Below, in pieces: positions 1 to 6,175 of a stretch of 7,326 nucleotides of DNA (within the stretch, counting starts at the first letter, position 1; each line of letters starts with the position of its first letter). This DNA is from Candidatus Omnitrophica bacterium 4484_49 (GTDB taxonomy: Bacteria; Omnitrophota; Gorgyraeia; Kaelpiales; Kaelpiaceae), in contig NATI01000078.1 in assembly GCA_002085265.1 (NCBI GenBank), positions 1 to 7,326 on the forward strand, in the 5' to 3' direction. Position numbers and translations under genes: made by a program. The notes beneath the pieces were generated by a model. It had not been told where the DNA came from and did no database searches. It saw nothing but the letters and a program-made list of their open reading frames with translations.

Positions 1-1064
1 TCCATCTTGTATCTGGTAATACTCACACTCACACCATCGGAGGAAATATTTGCCGCTGGTAAAATTTCCTTTTCCTTCAACAATCTCGCTATTTGCATCT
101 CTTTTTTGTATTTCTTTTCCTTCCTGGCCTGAATTTCTCTCTCCACCAGAGCAGAGCCAAAGCCTGAAAGGGAAAATACAGCAATGGGTACAATTTCAAA
201 GTAATACCTCTGTGCCTGAAAATATCCCAGATGGACTAATATCACTGCCATCCCAAACACAGCGAGGATAACCATCGTGGCCCGATATCTCAATTTCCTA
301 CATAAAATGTATATAAGAACAAACAAGAAAAGACCAAAATAGACAGAAAGCTCCCGGGGCACCAGATAGAAGAAACTGTTCTCCATCTGGGCATGAAGTA
401 AAGAAGATTCTTTAATCAAAGTTGGTCCAGCGACTTCCATAAGGACTATCTTCCCATTTATCTTATCAAGTTGAACTCCTTTAAATTCCTCCCCTCTCAG
501 AAATCCTGCCAACGCTATATCCTGAGCCGAAAGTATATCGGGGAACTCTCTTACAGGTAAAAAATAAAACTTGTCCCCTTTCATATCCAGCCGGGAATTG
601 ACCCTTAAAAGAGGGGTATTTTTATAATCCAGTAAAGAATAATAATATCCATTTGATTCCATCACCTTAAGATGTCCTTTAATTTTTATACCTGGAGGAA
701 GGGAATTTTTTTCAGGATTGGAAATTACTAAGTTTTCTCTTTTAGAAAAATCTTTCAGAAAATCTGAATCCGAAATTGAACTTAGAAATTCTGAACCTAA
801 AATTAATTTCCGGGGTTTAAGGTCGATTACAAAAGCCACCAGATATCTCGCCCAGTCTTCATCCCAAGGCCAGAGTTTATTCTCTTCAACAACCTGTCTT
901 TCGACTTTTATCACCACAAGGGAATTTTCAACACGAGGCCTATTCATAAGTTTAAGATAATGAGATAACAAAATTTTATCCACTTTTGTCGAAAACGGTA
1001 ATAAACTCACTAAAAATCCTATAACCAGTGCTGAGGTGAGAATAAGGAAAATTGGTCGTCTCAT
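1..1064 (-). CDS. CHASE2-domain membrane sensor protein, C-terminus outside window (possible SpoIIE/PP2C-type phosphatase)
   Basis: An open frame of 354 codons starts with ATG at 1064 and runs off the left edge without a stop. Residues 4-24 are a hydrophobic membrane segment. Residues about 25-235 look like a CHASE2 extracytoplasmic sensor domain: a VVIKVE strand, the WPWDEDWARYL motif (65-75; families usually show WPW followed by an Arg), a LKPRKLILGSEF segment (82-93), and the closing NGKIVLME...HAQMEN stretch (203-229). Three further membrane segments follow at about 241-257, 262-282 and 288-305, the usual CHASE2 arrangement. A charged helical linker (306-334) then leads to EMQIARLLKEKEILP (322-336), which resembles the start of SpoIIE/PP2C phosphatase domains, but the catalytic part is not in the window. 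An adenylate cyclase or kinase output cannot be excluded. The start lies 4 nt after the dapB stop, so it is probably co-transcribed. An in-frame ATG at 1091 would give a 23-nt overlap with dapB. Neither start has a strong ribosome binding site; 1064 is chosen because it places the membrane helix right at the N-terminus. CHASE2 assignment is fairly likely, phosphatase output tentative. Confidence 0.72.
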   Translation of the reverse strand, partial: MRRPIFLILTSALVIGFLVSLLPFSTKVDKILLSHYLKLMNRPRVENSLVVIKVERQVVEENKLWPWDEDWARYLVAFVIDLKPRKLILGSEFLSSISDSDFLKDFSKRENLVISNPEKNSLPPGIKIKGHLKVMESNGYYYSLLDYKNTPLLRVNSRLDMKGDKFYFLPVREFPDILSAQDIALAGFLRGEEFKGVQLDKINGKIVLMEVAGPTLIKESSLLHAQMENSFFYLVPRELSVYFGLFLFVLIYILCRKLRYRATMVILAVFGMAVILVHLGYFQAQRYYFEIVPIAVFSLSGFGSALVEREIQARKEKKYKKEMQIARLLKEKEILPAANISSDGVSVSITRYKM

Positions 1065-1068
1065 CTTC

Positions 1069-1866
1069 TCAAACGCCCGCTTCCAGCACATTATCCATGG
1101 TATAAAATCCCCGTTTTTTATCCCTGATGTATTTTACGGCCCGTAGAGCCCCGCGAGCAAAAATGTCCCTGGAACCAGCAGTATGAATAAGTTCAATCCT
1201 CTCCTCATTTCCTGCAAATATTACCCGATGTTCCCCTACAACATCTCCAAGCCTCAGGGCATGGATTCCCAATTCCTCCTCTCTCCTGGGACCGGTAACT
1301 CCCCTGCGGCCGTATATTTCTTTAAGTTCGGTCCTTACTTGTTTAATAGCCTGAGCCAGCCTTAAAGCGGTGCCGCTGGGAGCATCTTTTTTTCTTTTAT
1401 GATGGAGCTCTATTATCTCAATGTCATAATCCCCTCCCAGAAATCTCACAAGATCAGGTAAAACTTTTAACAGCACATTAACTCCAATACTCATATTAGG
1501 AGAAACAAGTATGGCGGTATTTTCAGCCATTTTTTTAATTTTTTCCATATCTGTATCCAGGCCAGTAGTTCCCACCACCGCTTTTTTTCTTAACTTAACT
1601 GCGATGTCGAGATGTTGTAAGGTAGCATCTGGCGTGCTGAACTCTACAAGCACATCTGCTTTCTCTATCGCCTTATAGGGGTCTTCTTCAATTATTACAC
1701 CTTTTTCCTCCCCTACAACCAGTTCCCCTAAATCTTTCCCAATGTCGGGATGCCCGGAATCTTCCAGAGCGGAGACTACTTCTATATCCGGATCCTGAAA
1801 AGCAAAAAAGGCTATCCTTGTCCCCATCTTTCCTCTGGCACCTGAAATTGCAAGTTTTATACTCAT
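1069..1866 (-). CDS. dapB: 4-hydroxy-tetrahydrodipicolinate reductase
   Basis: Cytosolic enzyme that reduces the DapA product to tetrahydrodipicolinate with NAD(P)H, the second step of the diaminopimelate branch. The 265 residues match the usual family length. Residues 9-15 (GARGKMG) form the Rossmann dinucleotide loop, VGTTGLD is at 98-104 and SPNMSIGVNVL at 122-132. ELHHKRKKDAPSGTAL (153-168) is the family signature; by position His155 and Lys159 correspond to catalytic His159 and Lys163 of the E. coli enzyme. The C-terminal block LRLGDVVGEH and the FARGAL segment are typical. The residue after Glu35, where E. coli has the NADPH-phosphate-binding Arg39, is Asp36, so NADH preference is possible. 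The ATG overlaps the dapA stop as ATGA, suggesting translational coupling, and no strong ribosome binding site is needed. Identification is firm. Confidence 0.98.
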   Translation of the reverse strand: MSIKLAISGARGKMGTRIAFFAFQDPDIEVVSALEDSGHPDIGKDLGELVVGEEKGVIIEEDPYKAIEKADVLVEFSTPDATLQHLDIAVKLRKKAVVGTTGLDTDMEKIKKMAENTAILVSPNMSIGVNVLLKVLPDLVRFLGGDYDIEIIELHHKRKKDAPSGTALRLAQAIKQVRTELKEIYGRRGVTGPRREEELGIHALRLGDVVGEHRVIFAGNEERIELIHTAGSRDIFARGALRAVKYIRDKKRGFYTMDNVLEAGV

Positions 1867-2741
1867 GCCAACAACCGGTACTGTTTTAAAATCTTCCTCA
1901 ACAAATTTTTATTCTTATCTGACATTGGAGCCAACGGTAACCGGAGCTCGGGAGAAATCAACCCCATCATTCCCATTGCGGTTTTTACAGGAATAGGATT
2001 GGTCTCCAAAAACATGGCTTTTATTAAAGGATAAAGGTGAAGATGTAATTCTCTGGCGCCTTGAACATCACCGACTTCAAATTTTCTGACCACGTCCTCT
2101 ACTTCCTTAGGCATTATATTGGCCAATACGGAAATTACACCTTTCCCCCCGATAGACAATACAGGTAAAGTAAGAGCGTCGTCTCCCGATATCAACAGAA
2201 AATTGTCAGGAGTATTTCTCCTGATATTTATCATCTGGTCAAGATTACCACTGGCTTCCTTCACTCCTACAATATTTTTAAAATCCTTAGCCAATTTGGA
2301 TATGGTATCAACTGCCATGTTTATTCCAGTGCGGGATGGGATATTATACAGAATTAGAGGAATATCCACTTCTTCTGCTATCGCTTTGAAATGTTCATAC
2401 AACCCATTTTGAGTGGGTTTATTATAATAAGGACAGATCAAAAGAGCGCCGTCAGCACCAGCCTTTTTTGCAAACCTGGTGAGTTTTATCGCCTCCCATG
2501 TGGAGTTGGATCCGGTACCAGCGATGACGGGAATTCTGCCTCCTGCTTCCTGAATTACGATATCTATCACCATTTCATGTTCCTCATAAGAAAGAGTAGC
2601 GGATTCTCCAGTGGTTCCACAGGGGACCAGTGCTGAAGTATTGTTCTTAATATGAAACCTTACCAGTTTCTTAAGTGTTTTTTTATCAACTTTCCCATTT
2701 TTAAACGGAGTAACTAAAGCAACCATTGATCCTCTAAACAT
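1863..2741 (-). CDS. dapA: 4-hydroxy-tetrahydrodipicolinate synthase
   Basis: Condenses pyruvate with aspartate semialdehyde, the committed step to DAP and lysine. The protein is a cytosolic TIM-barrel enzyme of the Schiff-base aldolase class, usually a tetramer. All 292 residues align well with E. coli DapA. The Schiff-base lysine is Lys161 in GVKEASGNL. The proton-relay residues are visible as Thr43/Thr44 (CGTTGES), Tyr106 (CPYYNKP) and Tyr132 (LYNIPSRTG), with Arg137 for substrate carboxylate binding. ETNPIPVK (246-253) is the conserved late motif. Most lysine feedback-site positions are kept: Ser47, Ala48, His55, Asn79, Glu83 and Tyr105 match E. coli Ser48, Ala49, His56, Asn80, Glu84 and Tyr106, while E. 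coli His53 is Tyr52 here. The ATG at 2741 is fixed by a strong ribosome binding site just upstream. It overlaps dapB by 4 nt. Confidence 0.98.
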   Translation of the reverse strand: MFRGSMVALVTPFKNGKVDKKTLKKLVRFHIKNNTSALVPCGTTGESATLSYEEHEMVIDIVIQEAGGRIPVIAGTGSNSTWEAIKLTRFAKKAGADGALLICPYYNKPTQNGLYEHFKAIAEEVDIPLILYNIPSRTGINMAVDTISKLAKDFKNIVGVKEASGNLDQMINIRRNTPDNFLLISGDDALTLPVLSIGGKGVISVLANIMPKEVEDVVRKFEVGDVQGARELHLHLYPLIKAMFLETNPIPVKTAMGMMGLISPELRLPLAPMSDKNKNLLRKILKQYRLLA

Positions 2742-2747
2742 AGATAT

Positions 2748-2756
2748 TCACCTCCT
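2748..2756 (-). promoter_or_regulatory. Strong Shine-Dalgarno sequence of dapA
   Basis: Read on the minus strand this is AGGAGGTGA, a nine-base match to the anti-Shine-Dalgarno end of 16S rRNA. Its last base lies 6 nt before the dapA ATG at 2741. The dapF stop codon TGA (2758-2756) runs into its first base, so termination of dapF occurs right on the dapA ribosome binding site. It is the only junction in this gene string with a full consensus site; the others rely on overlapping or touching start and stop codons. This fixes the dapA start and suggests that dapA is translated at a higher rate than its neighbours. Confidence 0.93.
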
Positions 2757-3565
2757 CAAATATATACATATCCCTCATAAACAATATCTGCTTTGCCTTC
2801 CAGTGTAACCTTTTCAAACCCATCCTTACCATATCTATATTCTATTTTAAGTCTTTCTCCACTTTTTGGAAACACAATAAATTTTCCCTTTCTATACCCC
2901 GCCTTTATCCCCCACACCAGAACAGATGCCACACAGCCTGTACCACAGGCAAAAGTTTCCCCCTCCACTCCTCTTTCATATGTTCTGACAAAAAGGTTGT
3001 TATCCTTAAACTGCACAAAGTCCACATTTGTACCCCGGGGGGTAAAATAACGATGAAAACGGATAAATCTGCCGATTTTCTCAACATTCTCTTTCTGCAA
3101 TTTATCAGTTATGATTACATAATGCGGAACCCCTGTATCGATGAAATATCCCTTTATATTCTTCCCCTTGTATCTGATCTTGATCTCGGGGGAAATTGAA
3201 AACTCGGCTCTCAACTCCACTTTCACTCTCCCAGTTTTTAAAATCTTCCCGGGAATTATCCCCGCCATAGTTTCAATCTTACACTTGGAAGAAATAAAAT
3301 TGTTCCTATGCCCCCAGAGTATAAAACATCTAATCCCATTCCCACACATCTCAGCCTCAGTTCCATCAGGATTGAATATCCGCATCTTCAAATCTGCTAT
3401 TTCAGACTTCTCCGCCACCAGAAGGCCATCGCCGCCGATTCCGTACTTGTGTCTACATAATCTTATCGCCAGTTGTCTTAATTTCCGGGACGTAAAGTTC
3501 TGATTTTCTACAATAATGAAGTCATTGCCCGTGGCTACTGCCTTGGTAAATTTTAACTTATTCAT
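2756..3565 (-). CDS. dapF: Diaminopimelate epimerase
   Basis: Interconverts LL- and meso-diaminopimelate by a cofactor-independent two-cysteine mechanism, supplying meso-DAP both for peptidoglycan and for LysA. The 269 residues are the normal length, with the typical two-lobed layout. The catalytic pair is visible as Cys74 in EMCGNGIRC (72-80) and Cys207 in ETFACGTG (203-210). Other substrate-binding motifs are TGNDFI (12-17), YGIGGDGLL (41-49), FNPDGTEAEMCGNG and the RGTNVDFV segment (177-184). The N-terminal AVATGNDF replaces the more common GLGNDF, but the Asn-Asp pair is kept. The ATG overlaps the lysA stop as ATGA with no recognisable Shine-Dalgarno sequence, so translation probably depends on ribosomes finishing lysA. 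Its own stop leads directly into the dapA ribosome binding site. Identification is firm. Confidence 0.97.
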   Translation of the reverse strand: MNKLKFTKAVATGNDFIIVENQNFTSRKLRQLAIRLCRHKYGIGGDGLLVAEKSEIADLKMRIFNPDGTEAEMCGNGIRCFILWGHRNNFISSKCKIETMAGIIPGKILKTGRVKVELRAEFSISPEIKIRYKGKNIKGYFIDTGVPHYVIITDKLQKENVEKIGRFIRFHRYFTPRGTNVDFVQFKDNNLFVRTYERGVEGETFACGTGCVASVLVWGIKAGYRKGKFIVFPKSGERLKIEYRYGKDGFEKVTLEGKADIVYEGYVYI

Positions 3566-4800
3566 TTTAAGAACGGAGGGATCTTATCCTTAGAGATTAA
3601 ATCCTGATAATTTTCTGGCTTTCTGATTTCATAGAACCTATTCTCCATCACTAAAACCTCCCGACATCTGGGTTGAGTATTATAATTGGAAGACATACAC
3701 ATCCCATATGCCCCCGTAGAAAATACTACCAGATATTCTCCTGGTTTTACCTCAGGTAATTTTCTATTCTTACCCAGAAAATCGGAACTTTCACATATAG
3801 GTCCTACAATATCAAACTCATGATATTTTCTTTTAGGGGATTTATTTAGAGGCATAATTTCATGATAAGCCGAATATAGAGCAGGACGGAGAAGAAGATG
3901 TATGCCGGCATCCACAATAAGAAAGTTTTTATTTATTCCTGGTTTATGGTAAAGAACCTGAGTAACCAGTATACCGGCATTTCCCACTATAAATCTTCCT
4001 GGCTCCAGTATTAATCTGATTTTTCTTCGCCCTATTAATTTCTTTATTCTGGAAGCATATTCATATATATTGAAAGGGTGTTCATCTTTATACCTTATAC
4101 CCAAACCTCCCCCAATGTTCAAATATTCCATCTCCATATCACTATTATCGATGAGTTTAATTGCCTTAGAAATGGCATTTATAAAAGGTGTAAGTTCCAG
4201 AATTTGAGAACCAATATGAATGTGAATCCCCTTTATTTCCACATTCTTGAACTTTTTTCTGTGAGAAATTATTTTTTTAATAGTATCTTCATCTAAACCA
4301 AATTTGGTCTCTTTTTTCCCGGTGGTGATGTATTTGTGAGTACGAGCATCAATGTCGGGATTAAGTCTCAGACATACCTTCTGTTTCAATTTTAATTTTC
4401 CAGCCAACTTATCAATGACTTCCAGTTCCTGATAGGATTCCACATTTATAAATAAAACCTTTCTTCTGAGAGCAAATTCAATCTCCTGAGGTGTCTTACC
4501 CACAATTTTTCGAGGACGACATCCTGCCTTTAAGGCTTTAAATAACTCACCACCAGAAACCACATCTACTCCGGCTCCGGCTTTTATTAATAATCGCAGA
4601 ATTGACAAATTGGAATTGGCCTTGGCACTGTAACATATAAGAGGGTTTAAATCAGAAAATGCTTGCTGGATTTTCTGAAACTGTTCAAGTATGGCGTTTC
4701 CACTGTAGATATATAAAGGAGTGCCGTATTTATAAACAATTTGTGATACTTTTACCTGCTCAACATAAAGATGGTTGTTTCTATATTGAAATCTATGCAT
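3562..4800 (-). CDS. lysA: Diaminopimelate decarboxylase (with a small internal gap)
   Basis: PLP-dependent fold-type III decarboxylase that converts meso-DAP to L-lysine, the last step of the pathway. The 412 residues are the usual length. The PLP lysine is Lys60 in CYSAKANSN. Further motifs are DVVSGGEL (79-86), HIHIGSQI (193-200), the phosphate-binding glycines LNIGGGLG (227-234), LEPGRF (265-270), VDAG followed by LRPALYSAYHE (304-314), the partner-subunit motif GPICESSDF (333-341, Cys336-Glu337), and the late GAYG/SSNYNTQPR block (363-378). These show a DAP-specific enzyme and not an arginine or ornithine decarboxylase. Oddity: between Val100 and Gly101 about four residues usually present (a pattern like IVFAGVGKT becomes IVGKT) are missing. 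The usual AGMND before LLRPALY reads AGIHL. The ATG lies one base after the argH stop; no clear ribosome binding site is present. Identification is firm; activity is likely but depends on the gap being tolerated. Confidence 0.97.
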   Translation of the reverse strand: MHRFQYRNNHLYVEQVKVSQIVYKYGTPLYIYSGNAILEQFQKIQQAFSDLNPLICYSAKANSNLSILRLLIKAGAGVDVVSGGELFKALKAGCRPRKIVGKTPQEIEFALRRKVLFINVESYQELEVIDKLAGKLKLKQKVCLRLNPDIDARTHKYITTGKKETKFGLDEDTIKKIISHRKKFKNVEIKGIHIHIGSQILELTPFINAISKAIKLIDNSDMEMEYLNIGGGLGIRYKDEHPFNIYEYASRIKKLIGRRKIRLILEPGRFIVGNAGILVTQVLYHKPGINKNFLIVDAGIHLLLRPALYSAYHEIMPLNKSPKRKYHEFDIVGPICESSDFLGKNRKLPEVKPGEYLVVFSTGAYGMCMSSNYNTQPRCREVLVMENRFYEIRKPENYQDLISKDKIPPFLK

Positions 4801-4801
4801 A

Positions 4802-6175
4802 TCAGGAAAGCAACTTTTTCCACTTTAAAATTTCTTGCTCAACTTTATCAGGATTGGTAGAACCGGCTGTCTTTTTAGCCCTTACTGAGTGTTGAGGATT
4901 TAAAAACTTTTTGATATCCACATCTATCCCCAAGATTTTTTTGACTTCATTTTTATCTAACTGCGATATTTTGACTTTTCTCTTTTCAGCCTCTGTTAGC
5001 AACATACCAATTCTATAATGAATCTGCTTCCAGGCAATTCCCTTTTTAGCAAGAGATTCACATACATCAGTTAAATAAAGTGTCTCATCTTTAAGATGGG
5101 CATTAATTTTTTCTAAATTCAGTTTTAATTCCTGAATAACCAAACTCATCACCCTTAGAACATCACTAATAACTATATAACTACCCCAGAGACTTCTTTT
5201 GTCTAACTGAAGGTCGCGATTATAAGTGGTGGGCAATCCTTTTAAAATTCCACTCAGAAAAACATAATAAGAAATAACTTCAGCACTGGATGCCCTTATC
5301 AATTCCAGAGGATCAGGATTCTTCTTATGAGGCATAAAACTGGAACCTGTAGTAACTCGATCCGAAAACTCTATAAAACCATAACCCGGGCTGTTATAAA
5401 TTATAAAATCCTCGCTTAATCTACTTAAATGTAATGACAGGATTACATTACAGTTAAGGTATTCCAGAATAAAATCGCGGTCAGAAACCATATCCACACT
5501 ATTAATACCTAACTGAGAAAATCCTAATGCTTTTCTTAAATTTTCGCGGTTGATGGCAAGAGAACTACCGCCCAAAGCACCACATCCTGCAGGTAAAACA
5601 TCTGTATGCTTATAGACATTCAGAAGCCGGGATTTATCTCTCTGAAGTTGTTCTACATAACTCAACAGCCAGTGTGCAAATAATAATGGCTGAGCATATT
5701 GAAGATGTGTAAATCCTGGGATTATCACAGTTTTATATCGCTCCGCCTTCTTCACAATTTTTTTCTGCAAATCTTCAATAAGGCCAATCTCATCCAAAAT
5801 TGCATCTTTAACAAACATCCTCATTATGGTTGCAATCTCTTCATTTCGACTTTTACCACTGTGGAGTTTATCTACTGTATGGCCAATTTTATTCCGAAGT
5901 AACGCGTAAAAGAAAGAATGGATATCTTCATATTCAAAATCTATTTTAATATTTTCTTTGTCCCATTCAGAAAGTAATTGCCTGATTGCCTTCTTTGTTT
6001 TTTGAAACTCTTGGGAGGTTATTATTTTAAGTCGCGTAAGTTCCTTAGCCCATGCCAGGCAAGCCTGAGCCTGATATTCAAATAAAAAGAAGTCAAAATC
6101 AATACTTTTGGTAAATTTCAGAATTATGGAATCAAGTTTCTCTTTAAACCTTCCACCCCAGAGTTTTTCTCTCAT
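4802..6175 (-). CDS. argH: Argininosuccinate lyase (divergent)
   Basis: Cleaves argininosuccinate to arginine and fumarate; cytosolic homotetramer of the fumarase/aspartase superfamily. The 457 residues are the normal length. It begins with the family hallmark LWGGRF (5-10). EDIH (83-86), GFTHLQYAQP (154-163; Thr156-His157 expected in acid/base chemistry), SVDMVSDRDF (226-235) and the flexible catalytic loop GSSFMPHKKNPDPLELIR (277-294, Ser278/Ser279) follow, then KGLPTTYNRDLQ (312-323). The end HSVRAKKTAGST is also typical. Several motifs deviate: the usual HTGRSRNDQVATDMRL is HSGKSRNEEIATIMRM (105-120), the usual GAGALAGT region reads GCGALGGSS (197-205), and the usual TDLADYLVRKG reads TDVCESLAKKG (369-379). 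Adjacency to argG, with an ATGA overlap, strongly supports ArgH over another superfamily lyase. The start is set by that overlap and by the LWGGRF position. Confidence 0.95.
   Translation of the reverse strand: MREKLWGGRFKEKLDSIILKFTKSIDFDFFLFEYQAQACLAWAKELTRLKIITSQEFQKTKKAIRQLLSEWDKENIKIDFEYEDIHSFFYALLRNKIGHTVDKLHSGKSRNEEIATIMRMFVKDAILDEIGLIEDLQKKIVKKAERYKTVIIPGFTHLQYAQPLLFAHWLLSYVEQLQRDKSRLLNVYKHTDVLPAGCGALGGSSLAINRENLRKALGFSQLGINSVDMVSDRDFILEYLNCNVILSLHLSRLSEDFIIYNSPGYGFIEFSDRVTTGSSFMPHKKNPDPLELIRASSAEVISYYVFLSGILKGLPTTYNRDLQLDKRSLWGSYIVISDVLRVMSLVIQELKLNLEKINAHLKDETLYLTDVCESLAKKGIAWKQIHYRIGMLLTEAEKRKVKISQLDKNEVKKILGIDVDIKKFLNPQHSVRAKKTAGSTNPDKVEQEILKWKKLLS

Noticed and set aside
50..271. 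Plus-strand open frame of 73 codons
   Set aside because: It lies opposite the membrane helices and linker of the sensor gene; its hydrophobic start is the shadow of that coding sequence.
718..960. Plus-strand open frame of 80 codons
   Set aside because: It lies fully opposite the CHASE2 protein, has no recognisable motif and has Ser/Thr-rich shadow composition.
2401..2420. Inverted repeat AACCCA/TGGGTT with a T-rich flank, terminator-like
   Set aside because: It is a short stem inside conserved dapA codons (the YNKPTQNG segment) in mid-gene; chance is sufficient.
2756..2830. Possible internal promoter upstream of dapA (AT-rich TATGTATATAT)
   Set aside because: No -35 and -10 pair with acceptable spacing could be found; the AT-rich stretch encodes the DapF C-terminus.
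3030..3043. GC-rich palindrome around CCCCGGGG
   Set aside because: It falls in the codons for the conserved TPRGTN segment of dapF, is a single copy and has no other supporting signal.
4802..6175. A different fumarase/aspartase-superfamily lyase in place of ArgH
   Set aside because: The LWGGRF start, the GSSxMPxKKNPD loop and the ATGA overlap with argG all favour ArgH despite the divergent loop.
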